A stretch of 29,046 nt of DNA from Bacteroidota bacterium (GTDB lineage: Bacteria; Bacteroidota; Bacteroidia; AKYH767-A; JABDAW01): contig JAHEYM010000006.1 of NCBI GenBank assembly GCA_023251595.1, forward strand, positions 2,437 through 31,482, in the 5' to 3' direction. The position numbers and the translations under genes are program-made. Under the pieces are notes generated by a model that was given only the letters and a program-made list of their open reading frames with translations, did no database searches and was not told the origin of the DNA. Shown here piece after piece: positions 22,016-28,849 of the stretch (positions are counted from its first letter, which is position 1; each line of letters starts with the position of its first letter).

Positions 22016-24073
22016 ACTAAATTGCAAAATTACGTCTGCGGAAAATGGATTGAAGGCGAAGGTGCCGGTGTACCTCTATTCAATGCTATTACCGGTGAAC
22101 AAATTGCCTCGGCTACCACGCAAGGGATCGATTTTTCTGCAATGCTTCAATATGCAAGAAATGTCGGCGGTCCCACGCTTCGCAAAATGACATTTCATGC
22201 ACGCGCCCGAATGTTAAAAGCGCTTGCTTTACATTTAACTGCGAAAAAAGAAATGTTCTATCAATTATCTTATGCCACCGGTGCAACGAAATCCGATTCA
22301 TGGGTCGATATTGAAGGTGGTATAGGAAATTTATTTGTATACGCGAGTAAAGGTCGTCGCGAACTTCCCGATGAAACATTTTATGTGGATGGAAAACCGG
22401 AAATGATTTCTAAAAACGGAACTTTTATCGGTCATCATATTTGTGTTCCGCTCGAAGGTGTAGCTATACATATAAACGCTTTTAATTTCCCATGCTGGGG
22501 AATGCTCGAAAAAATTGCTGTCAATATTCTTGCAGGTGTTCCTGCCATTGTAAAACCTGCCACTGCTACGTCTTATCTTACGGAATTAATGGTGAAGGAA
22601 ATTATTTCATCAGGAATTTTGCCCGAAGGAACATTGCAATTATTATGTGGAAGCACAGGTAATTTATTGGATTTGGTCGATTGCCAGGATGTCGTAACAT
22701 TTACCGGTTCCGCAACGACAGGTAGAATGTTGAAATCAAAAAAATCTATTCTCGATAATTCGGTTCGTTTTAATATGGAAGCCGATTCCTTAAATTGTTG
22801 TATTCTCGGTCCCGAAGCTACTCCCGATTCCGATATATTTAAATTATTTGTAAAAGAAGTCGTTCGTGAGATGACGACAAAAGCTGGACAAAAATGTACC
22901 GCTGTTCGTCGCACCATTGTTCACGAAAATATTGTTGGTGAAGTTCTGAAAGCATTGTCAGCACGGCTCAAAACCACGGTGGTCGGGAATCCGCAAACAG
23001 AAGGCGTCCGTATGGGATCGCTTGCGAGTAAAGAACAAGTGACGGACGTAAAAGCAAAAGTGAAAGAATTAATGAGCGTATGCGAAGTTGCTTATGGCGA
23101 TCTCGAAAATTTTGAAGTCGTTGGTGCAGATAAAGAAAAAGGTGCTTTTCTTGCCTCGATGCTTTTATATTGTAACGACCCCTTCAACAAAAAACAACCA
23201 CACGAAATAGAAGCGTTCGGTCCCGTGAGTACGGTAATGTCATATAAAACAACAGACGAAGCTTGCGAACTTGCGAAAATGGGAAAGGGAAGTTTAGTGG
23301 GATCCGTATTAACAAACGACGATAATTTTGCACGTGATATTGTGCTCGGAACAGCTTGTATGCACGGTAGATTAGTATTAATTAATTCCGAAAGTGCCGG
23401 TGAATCAACTGGTCATGGTTCTCCGCTTCCCCATTTAATTCATGGTGGACCCGGACGTGCGGGTGGGGGTGAAGAAATGGGCGGTATCCGTGGCGTATTT
23501 CATTATATGCAACGAACTGCGATACAAGGCTCGCCAACGACACTTATGCATGTATTTAATCAATATATGCCAAAAGCAAAACAGACGGAAGATGTGATTC
23601 ACCCTTTCAGAAAATATTTCGAAGAATTACAAATCGGTGAAACATTAATTACGCATAAACGAACTGTTACCGAAGCCGATATAGTTAATTTCGCAAATAT
23701 TTCGGGTGATAATTTTTATGCCCATACAGATGCCACTTCTCTCGAAGGAACTATTTTCACACAACGTGTAGTGCATGGATATTTCGTGCTCTCTGCCGCT
23801 GCCGGTTTATTTGTCGATCCGAAAAAAGGTCCCGTATTATTAAATTATGGTTTGGAAGAATGTCGTTTCACAAAACCTGTTTATCCCGGAATGACAATCG
23901 GGGTGAAATTAACTGTGAAAGAAAAAGTCGATCAGGAGAAAAAAACAGAAGAAGATGTCCCCAAAGGAATTGTTAAATGGGTAGTCGATGTATATGATGA
24001 AACAGGCGAAACCGTTGCTATAGCTACGATATTAACAATGGTTCGCAAAAAGGTTGATAGGTTGAATTTGTAG
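22013..24073 (+). CDS. paaZ: Bifunctional PaaZ: oxepin-CoA hydrolase / 3-oxo-5,6-dehydrosuberyl-CoA semialdehyde dehydrogenase
   Basis: The 686-residue enzyme opens and oxidises the ring product of phenylacetyl-CoA epoxidation. The N-terminal aldehyde dehydrogenase domain (about 1-525) has the general base E256 in FNMEADSLN and the nucleophile C295 in GQKCTAVRR, at the same numbers as I recall for E. coli PaaZ. FTGSATTGRMLK binds NADP. The C-terminal MaoC hot-dog hydratase domain (about 540-680) has the D566/H571 pair in SGDNFYAHTD and the VVHGYFVLSA motif. Both active sites look complete. The start at 22013 gives the family N-terminus TKLQNYVCGKWIEG. It lies at the end of a 14-base tandem repeat with two overlapping mini-frames. 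No other paa genes are in the window. The stop codon lies within a palindrome. Confidence 0.96.
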   Translation: MTKLQNYVCGKWIEGEGAGVPLFNAITGEQIASATTQGIDFSAMLQYARNVGGPTLRKMTFHARARMLKALALHLTAKKEMFYQLSYATGATKSDSWVDIEGGIGNLFVYASKGRRELPDETFYVDGKPEMISKNGTFIGHHICVPLEGVAIHINAFNFPCWGMLEKIAVNILAGVPAIVKPATATSYLTELMVKEIISSGILPEGTLQLLCGSTGNLLDLVDCQDVVTFTGSATTGRMLKSKKSILDNSVRFNMEADSLNCCILGPEATPDSDIFKLFVKEVVREMTTKAGQKCTAVRRTIVHENIVGEVLKALSARLKTTVVGNPQTEGVRMGSLASKEQVTDVKAKVKELMSVCEVAYGDLENFEVVGADKEKGAFLASMLLYCNDPFNKKQPHEIEAFGPVSTVMSYKTTDEACELAKMGKGSLVGSVLTNDDNFARDIVLGTACMHGRLVLINSESAGESTGHGSPLPHLIHGGPGRAGGGEEMGGIRGVFHYMQRTAIQGSPTTLMHVFNQYMPKAKQTEDVIHPFRKYFEELQIGETLITHKRTVTEADIVNFANISGDNFYAHTDATSLEGTIFTQRVVHGYFVLSAAAGLFVDPKKGPVLLNYGLEECRFTKPVYPGMTIGVKLTVKEKVDQEKKTEEDVPKGIVKWVVDVYDETGETVAIATILTMVRKKVDRLNL

Positions 24074-24095
24074 AGTCGTTGCATGCAACGACTTT
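24072..24095. repeat. REP-like palindrome containing the paaZ stop codon
   Basis: The core AGTCGTTGCA/TGCAACGACT (24074-24093) is a perfect 20-base palindrome, extended by one G-T and one A-T pair. It shares the TGTAGAG-CGTT-CATG-AACG skeleton with the palindrome at 5102-5129. The TAG stop of paaZ (24071-24073) overlaps the outer arm. Confidence 0.7.
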
Positions 24096-24130
24096 CCATG
24101 TTGAAAGATTTGTTTCTTATTAATATGAAG

Positions 24131-24649
24131 ATGGGTAAAATTAATTTTTCTTCTTTAAATACTTCGTTTACCCTGAAATCCAAAACCGTTTTGCGCGATT
24201 GGATTCTCTCGGTTATCAAAAAAGAATCGCATTTCCCGGGAACGATTACCTATAATTTCTGCGATGACAAAACACTTCTCGCAATGAATAAACAATACCT
24301 CAATCACGATACATATACAGATATCCTCACTTTTGATTACGGAGCTCCCTTCTCCCCTGGGAGAAGGGCCGGGGATGAGGGTTTCGTGAGCTGGGGAAAA
24401 GTACTCCCTTCTCCAACCCCTCCCCCTTTTGGGGGAGGCCGGGAGGGGGTGTCCGGCGATATCTTCATCAGCATCGACCGTATCAAAGAAAATGCAAATA
24501 AATTTAATGTTAATTTTGAAAATGAATTACACCGCGTCATGATTCACGGAATTCTGCATTTATGCGGATATAAAGACAAGAAAAAAACGGAAAAAGAATT
24601 GATGCGGAAAAAAGAGGATATATATCTGAAACAATTGGAAAAAACCTAA
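24131..24649 (+). CDS. ybeY: Endoribonuclease YbeY with an in-frame REP-encoded insertion
   Basis: YbeY is a metal-dependent RNase that matures 16S rRNA ends and takes part in ribosome quality control. The conserved parts are FCDDKTLLAMNKQYLNHDTY (43-62), TDILTFDY (63-70), SGDIFISIDRIKENA (108-122) and the metal site H139GILH143LCGYKD149, in which the third ligand is aspartate, as I recall for this phylum. Between residues 70 and 108 lie about 37 extra residues (GAPFSPGRRAGDEG to GGGREGV) encoded by two GC-rich REP-like palindromes; the family normally has about six residues here. The protein is therefore 172 residues rather than about 140. I chose ATG 24131 (MGKINF) by homology; 24125 is also possible. 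The starts at 24083 and 24098 would lengthen the N-terminus with non-family sequence. Confidence 0.9.
   Translation: MGKINFSSLNTSFTLKSKTVLRDWILSVIKKESHFPGTITYNFCDDKTLLAMNKQYLNHDTYTDILTFDYGAPFSPGRRAGDEGFVSWGKVLPSPTPPPFGGGREGVSGDIFISIDRIKENANKFNVNFENELHRVMIHGILHLCGYKDKKKTEKELMRKKEDIYLKQLEKT
24345..24381 (+). repeat. REP-like half element inside ybeY
   Basis: Contains CCCTTCTCCC-CT-GGGAGAAGGG, a perfect 10-base-pair hairpin, followed by CCGGGGATGAGGG. It matches the right half of the full elements at 24653-24731 and (inverted) 27655-27732 with only a few differences. It is translated in frame. Confidence 0.85.
24415..24449 (+). repeat. Second REP-like palindrome inside ybeY
   Basis: CCTCCCCC-TTTT-GGGGGAGG forms a perfect 8-base-pair hairpin. 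The left arm (24417-24424, CCCCTCCC) can pair instead with GGGAGGGG at 24441-24448, giving mutually exclusive stems. It resembles the element at 28785-28817 and is translated as part of TPPPFGGGREGV. Confidence 0.8.
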
Positions 24650-24652
24650 GCA

Positions 24653-24731
24653 CCCTCACTCTCGATCCCTCTCCCAAAGGAGAGGGAAGTCCCACTCCCT
24701 TCTCCGTCGGGAGAAGTGTCGGGGATGAGGG
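24653..24731 (+). repeat. Full REP-like element with two hairpins, copy 1
   Basis: A 79-base element starting CCCTCACTCTCGAT and ending GTCGGGGATGAGGG. It contains the hairpins CCCTCTCC-CAAA-GGAGAGGG and CTTCTCC-GTC-GGGAGAAG. It begins four bases after the ybeY stop codon. The copy at 27655-27732 is nearly identical in the opposite orientation. Confidence 0.9.
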
Positions 24732-24760
24732 TTGGATGTTCCGAATAAAACTAATATACA

Positions 24761-25450
24761 ATGAAACGAAAACCTTTTTACTTTTTCTTGCTGTTGTCAG
24801 GAATTTTCTTCGCCCAAAAAACCCATTCCCAAACCATCACCGGTTTGTCGGTAATTCCTGCCAGCCCCACCACAAACGATAGCGTGAAACTCATCGTTCA
24901 AACTTCCTTCTCCTGGGGCGGATGTTGGTTGAGCTATCAGAATACGTCTTCTGCCGGAAATAATAATTATATAGATGGTTATTATTGTACGGGGCTTCTG
25001 GCAGTGATCTGCAACCGAATAGACACGTTTAATCTTGGGCTTCAGTCTGTTGGACTACATAATGCATATTTTACCCTCTGGCATCATCAAACCACCGGAT
25101 TAGACACTACATGCTCCCCATTCTTATATGCCGATGATGATAGTCTCGTCTATACGGTTTCGCAAGCATCCGCAGTTTTGAAGCCCGGTAAAACATACGA
25201 TGCGATCACGATTTTCCCTGATGATGAAAACAATATTATTAGGGTGAATTTCAATCATTTAACCCAGCAATATCCGGTCTCAATCAAACTTATAGATATT
25301 AATGGCAGAAGCATCCGGACAATCCTTATAGAAACACCTAACGCCGAACTCACAATACCGATTACTGATATACAGCCGGGCGTATATCTCCTGCAATTGA
25401 CCGGAAAAGAAAACTTCACCGAAAACCATAAATTTGTGTGGTTGAAATAA
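24761..25450 (+). CDS. Small T9SS-secreted protein of unknown function
   Basis: The 229-residue protein has a signal peptide (about 1-23, ending KTHSQ). It continues with a beta-rich domain starting ITGLSVIPASPTTNDSVKLIVQT, with four cysteines spread over residues 47-119 (GGCW, YYCTG, VICNR, TTCSP) that may form two disulphides. The C-terminal part (about 140-229; ITIFPDDENNIIRVNF, SIKLIDINGRSIR, QPGVYLLQL) is a degenerate T9SS type A sorting domain, with FPDDEN where YPNP is usual. The gene sits between two repeat regions: a REP-like element upstream and an octamer array downstream. No specific function can be named. Confidence 0.75.
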   Translation: MKRKPFYFFLLLSGIFFAQKTHSQTITGLSVIPASPTTNDSVKLIVQTSFSWGGCWLSYQNTSSAGNNNYIDGYYCTGLLAVICNRIDTFNLGLQSVGLHNAYFTLWHHQTTGLDTTCSPFLYADDDSLVYTVSQASAVLKPGKTYDAITIFPDDENNIIRVNFNHLTQQYPVSIKLIDINGRSIRTILIETPNAELTIPITDIQPGVYLLQLTGKENFTENHKFVWLK

Positions 25451-25494
25451 GGTTGTGAAACATATTTCAGCTATATTCGCCCTCCAATCCTGAT

Positions 25495-25606
25495 TCAACT
25501 TATCAACTTATCAACTTATCAACTTATCAACTTATCAACTTATCAACTTATCAACTTATCAACTTATCAACTTATCAACTTATCAACTTATCAACTTATC
25601 AACTTA
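25495..25606 (+). repeat. Octamer tandem repeat TCAACTTA x14 upstream of sodA
   Basis: Fourteen perfect copies (112 bases) plus TCAA, ending about 19 bases before the superoxide dismutase ATG. No spacers or degenerate units are present. The array fills most of the intergenic region, so any promoter lies in it, upstream of it, or in the preceding gene. Confidence 0.97.
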
Positions 25607-25628
25607 TCAACCCTCTAACAACAAAAAA

Positions 25629-26234
25629 ATGAGCTTCGAACTACCCCCCCTCCCGTATGCGTACGAATCTTTAGAACCGCATATCGATACGATGACCATG
25701 CAGATTCATCATGATAAACATCATGCTGCCTATGTCACTAATCTTAATAACGCATTGAAAGATACTCCTGCAGCTTCTCTTTCGATCGAAGATCTCTTAA
25801 AGGAGATTTCAAAACATCCGATGGCAGTCCGGAACAATGGCGGCGGTCACTACAACCACAGTATGTTCTGGCAACTTCTGTCAGGAAAAGGTGGCGGTGC
25901 TCCTACCGGTGCGTTAGCCGATGCTATTAATGCGACGTTCACCTCTTTCGACGAGTTTAAAAAGACCTTCGGAAACGCAGGTATCACCCGCTTCGGCTCC
26001 GGCTGGGCTTGGCTGTGTGTAAATGGCGGAAAACTCGTGGTTTGTTCAACTCCAAATCAGGATAATCCATTGATGGATATCGCAGATTGTAAAGGGACTC
26101 CCATTCTTGGTCTCGATGTTTGGGAACATGCTTATTATCTCAAATATCAAAACCGCCGACCCGATTATGTCGCCGCTTTCTGGAATATTGTCAATTGGGA
26201 TGAAGTTGCGAAACGTTTTGCTTCTGCCAAATAA
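25629..26234 (+). CDS. sodA: Superoxide dismutase, Mn-type
   Basis: The 201-residue enzyme dismutes superoxide to oxygen and hydrogen peroxide in the cytoplasm. There is no signal peptide. The metal ligands are H27 (MQIHHDKHH), H77 (GGHYNHSMFW), D163 and H167 (LDVWEHAYY). The outer-sphere glutamine is Q144 in STPNQDNPL and the position that holds glutamine in iron enzymes is within NNGGGH, so the enzyme looks manganese-type, though cambialistic use is possible. The length and N-terminus (FELPPLPYAYESLEPHID) are standard. A 14-copy octamer array sits directly in front of the gene and may affect expression. The next gene, a lipoprotein, begins 41 bases downstream and could be read through. Confidence 0.97.
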   Translation: MSFELPPLPYAYESLEPHIDTMTMQIHHDKHHAAYVTNLNNALKDTPAASLSIEDLLKEISKHPMAVRNNGGGHYNHSMFWQLLSGKGGGAPTGALADAINATFTSFDEFKKTFGNAGITRFGSGWAWLCVNGGKLVVCSTPNQDNPLMDIADCKGTPILGLDVWEHAYYLKYQNRRPDYVAAFWNIVNWDEVAKRFASAK

Positions 26235-26275
26235 TTAATTTATTATATAAGTATAAATTTCAAATCTTTCTAACC

Positions 26276-26989
26276 ATGAAAAAAGTACTGTTTTATTCAT
26301 TTCTGATCTTTGCATCAGTTTCTCTTATTTCCTGCTCAGGTGGCGGATCGTCAGATAACAAAGACGGAAAAGATACAACCAAGAATTCCAAAGATTCTAA
26401 AGATGCCGATAAAGGAAAGTCGAGCGGAAAATATGGTGTTAAATCTGCGGTAATTACGATGAAAATGTCAACCATGGGAATGGATCAGGACGTGACTATG
26501 TATATAGATGACAACGGGAATAAAGAAGCAACAGATATTTTCATGGATCTCGGAATGGGTGATGCCGTTCCTAAAATTCATAACAGAACCGTCGTTAAAG
26601 AAGGTTATTCATATACACTCGATATGGAGAAAAAAACCGGATCAAAAATGAAAGTTCCCGCAGGTGCCGCGGCAAATGGTAACATCGATTTCAGTAAACT
26701 TTCCGATGACGTGATGAAACAAATGGGGATGAAAAAAAACGGAACTAAAACGGTTCTTGGGAAAAAATGTGATCAATATTCTATCGACAGCAAAAGTATG
26801 AATATGAAAGGTGATTACGCCGTTTGGAATAATATCCCGCTTTTCATGGAAGTCGAAGTCAGTGGAATGAAAGTTAAAATGGAAGCCACTAAAATTGATC
26901 TCGATGCTAAAATCGATGCTGCTTTGTTTGATATCCCCAAAGATTTTACAATCACCGGAATGGGTGATATGAAAATGCCGAAAAGCTAA
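26276..26989 (+). CDS. DUF4412-like lipoprotein, methionine-rich
   Basis: The 237-residue protein has a lipoprotein signal with lipobox LISC (cysteine 20), followed by a low-complexity, lysine- and aspartate-rich linker (about 24-50). The folded part (about 52-237) contains ITMKMSTMGMDQDVTMYIDD, TVLGKKCDQYSID, GDYAVWNNIPLFMEVE and a FDIPKDFTI closing strand, which resembles DUF4412-type envelope proteins. It is rich in methionine (GMGD, KMKVP, MKQMGMKK, GMGDMKMPKS), a trait also seen in copper-binding proteins, but no firm metal site can be shown. It lies 41 bases downstream of sodA and its stop overlaps the stop of the convergent HEAT-repeat gene by four bases. Confidence 0.75.
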   Translation: MKKVLFYSFLIFASVSLISCSGGGSSDNKDGKDTTKNSKDSKDADKGKSSGKYGVKSAVITMKMSTMGMDQDVTMYIDDNGNKEATDIFMDLGMGDAVPKIHNRTVVKEGYSYTLDMEKKTGSKMKVPAGAAANGNIDFSKLSDDVMKQMGMKKNGTKTVLGKKCDQYSIDSKSMNMKGDYAVWNNIPLFMEVEVSGMKVKMEATKIDLDAKIDAALFDIPKDFTITGMGDMKMPKS

Positions 26990-27624
26990 ATTTTTGTCAA
27001 CGCTTTCTCTAATTTGAGCGCTGCCTTCTTCGCTACTCCCCTGTCTGAGTCTTTATATTCATCCACAACTTTCTGAATATCTTTCCTGAATCCCTTCTGA
27101 AGCTTTAATACATCGAGCATGCCTGTCATTACTCTCGCAGCTTGCTTTTCTTTCCAAATATTTAATATCTCCAGCATCAAAGGAAAAGCAAGTGCTGCTG
27201 CTTTTGCACCCGTGCCTGCATATATAGATATGGCCGAGGTCGCATGATCGCGTACAATCGTACTTTTATCTTTTTCAATTATTTCCTGAAGATCGGGTAA
27301 AAGTGATTCAATAATTTCGGGTGAAATTTTTGAAAGATTCGCCAAAGCGTGCATTGCCTCCCAACGCGCACGTGTATATTTGTGTTTGATGAAAGGAATT
27401 AAACACGCTGCAAATTTTACCACGAGTTCAGGATGTTCGTTCGAAACCTCAGTCATCACCTCCGCCGAATCCGCAATTAATTTTTCATCCTTCCCTGAAA
27501 AATTCTTATTGATATCCTCGAGTAATTTCGGATTCTTAATACAAAGTTTTGCTACCGCTTTATTCGGCTCGCTCGAATTAATTCCAAGCGATGTAGCCAG
27601 TTGGGATGAAATGTTTTCTTTCAT
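26986..27624 (-). CDS. HEAT-repeat protein
   Basis: The 212-residue protein is all helical with HEAT-like repeats: LIADSAEVMTEVSNEHPELV, RARWEAMHALANLSKISPEI, IVRDHATSAISIYAGTGAKA, and a final KKAALKLEKALTKI. It has no signal peptide or membrane helix, so it is probably a cytoplasmic scaffold or binding protein. I chose ATG 27624 (MKENISSQLA); a start ten codons upstream (27654) would run into the region next to the REP-like element and adds a non-helical leader. The gene is downstream of dusB on the same strand, with the REP-like element between. Its 3' end overlaps the stop of the convergent lipoprotein gene. Confidence 0.75.
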   Translation of the reverse strand: MKENISSQLATSLGINSSEPNKAVAKLCIKNPKLLEDINKNFSGKDEKLIADSAEVMTEVSNEHPELVVKFAACLIPFIKHKYTRARWEAMHALANLSKISPEIIESLLPDLQEIIEKDKSTIVRDHATSAISIYAGTGAKAAALAFPLMLEILNIWKEKQAARVMTGMLDVLKLQKGFRKDIQKVVDEYKDSDRGVAKKAALKLEKALTKI

Positions 27625-27654
27625 TATATATATAGTTATTCTGTCAATCGGCAA

Positions 27655-27732
27655 CCCTCATCCCCGACCCTTCTCCCACGGGAGAAGGGAGTCCACTTCC
27701 CTCTCCTTTGGGAGAGGGATCGAGGGTGAGGG
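27655..27732 (-). repeat. Full REP-like element with two hairpins, copy 2 (inverted)
   Basis: Read on the minus strand this 78-base element begins CCCTCACCCTCGATCCCTCT and ends GGTCGGGGATGAGGG. It matches the copy at 24653-24731 apart from a few bases in the middle and in the second hairpin loop. The two copies face each other across about 2.9 kb. Confidence 0.9.
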
Positions 27733-27757
27733 TGTTGTGAGCACGGAAGCAGAAATG

Positions 27758-28759
27758 TTAAAACGCACCAAATTCTTTTACTCCTGAGTACCTCTCCTCA
27801 ATCTCATTTAATATTGCATCGATACTCTCAAAATCATTCAGCGTCACCAATTGCATTCTGTATTCTTTGAAATGATCCAATCCCTTGAAATAACTCGAAT
27901 AATGTTTTCGCATTTCCAATATTCCAAGTTTTCCTCTTTTCCATTCAATCGATTTCACCAAATGTTTTCTACATACATATACACGTTCCGCAAGTGTGGG
28001 CGGTGCAAGGGTTTCACCGGTTTTTAAATAGTGTTTTATTTCTCTGAAAATCCAAGGGTGACCAATCGCAGCCCTTCCAACCATAATTCCATCCACACCA
28101 TAGTTCTCTTTCATGAATTTCGCTTTTTCGGGTGAAGTGATATCTCCATTCCCGAAAATCGGAATTTTAATTCGTGGATTATTTTTAATTCTTCCGATTA
28201 AAGTCCAATCTGCTTCGCCTTTGTACATCTGCACACGCGTGCGACCATGCACCGACAATGCCTGAATACCGATATCCTGAAGTCTTTCCGCGACATCCTC
28301 TACGTTTTTTGTTTCATCGTCCCAACCCAAACGTGTTTTTACGGTGACCGGTAATTTAACGGCTTTCACAATTTCTTCAGTAATCTGCACCATCCTTGGC
28401 ACATCGCGTAATAGGGCTGAACCTGCACCTTTGCATGCAACCGCTTTCACGGGACAACCATAATTTATATCAATTAAATCGGGATTTGCTCTTTCGGAAA
28501 TTAGAGCGGCTTCACGCATCACATCCACATCACCACCAAATATCTGAATGCCGATCGGGCGTTCATAAGGAAATATATCGAGCTTGTGAACGCTCTTATA
28601 TGCATCACGAATTAATCCTTCGGAAGAGATAAATTCGGTATACATCAGATCAGCACCATTCTCTTTACAGACAGCACGGAAAGGCGGATCACTCACATCC
28701 TCCATCGGTGCCAGCAATAATGGAAATTCACCTAATTCTATTTTGCCTATCTTTATCAT
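27758..28759 (-). CDS. dusB: tRNA-dihydrouridine synthase DusB
   Basis: The 333-residue flavoenzyme reduces uridine to dihydrouridine in the D-loop of tRNA. It has the FMN-binding TIM barrel with LLLAPMEDVSDPPFR (14-28), the catalytic cysteine C102 in NYGCPVKAV, VKTRLGWDD, the ALSVHGRTR motif and FGNGDI, VDGIMVGRAAIGHPWIF for phosphate binding. A helical tRNA-binding C-terminal domain includes MRKHYSSYFKG. Length and motifs are those of the DusB/NifR3 group. It is divergent from the membrane-protein gene at 28850, with a short GC-rich REP-like hairpin between the two. Downstream on the same strand is the HEAT-repeat gene, separated by another REP-like element. Confidence 0.96.
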   Translation of the reverse strand: MIKIGKIELGEFPLLLAPMEDVSDPPFRAVCKENGADLMYTEFISSEGLIRDAYKSVHKLDIFPYERPIGIQIFGGDVDVMREAALISERANPDLIDINYGCPVKAVACKGAGSALLRDVPRMVQITEEIVKAVKLPVTVKTRLGWDDETKNVEDVAERLQDIGIQALSVHGRTRVQMYKGEADWTLIGRIKNNPRIKIPIFGNGDITSPEKAKFMKENYGVDGIMVGRAAIGHPWIFREIKHYLKTGETLAPPTLAERVYVCRKHLVKSIEWKRGKLGILEMRKHYSSYFKGLDHFKEYRMQLVTLNDFESIDAILNEIEERYSGVKEFGAF

Positions 28760-28784
28760 CTGTTTTTCAGTCCCCGATGTAAAG

Positions 28785-28817
28785 TCCTCCCCCCTTGGGG
28801 AGGATTTAGGAGGGGCG
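28785..28817. repeat. Short REP-like palindrome between dusB and the last gene
   Basis: TCCTCCCC-CCTT-GGGGAGGA forms an 8-base-pair hairpin followed by TTTAGGAGGGG. It belongs to the same class as the second palindrome inside ybeY (24415-24449). Confidence 0.7.
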
Positions 28818-28849
28818 GGAGAAGCACAAATTTACATTAATTTCGCATC

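Noticed and set aside
24083..24130. An earlier ATG for ybeY within the palindrome
   Set aside because: The extra residues have no counterpart in the family. The ATG at 24131 (or 24125) fits.
24545..24577. Missing third histidine in the YbeY metal site
   Set aside because: GYKD in place of GYDH is, from memory, the usual form in Bacteroidota, so it is not a sign of inactivation.
25495..25606. A CRISPR array
   Set aside because: The units are eight bases with no spacers between them; it is a simple tandem repeat.
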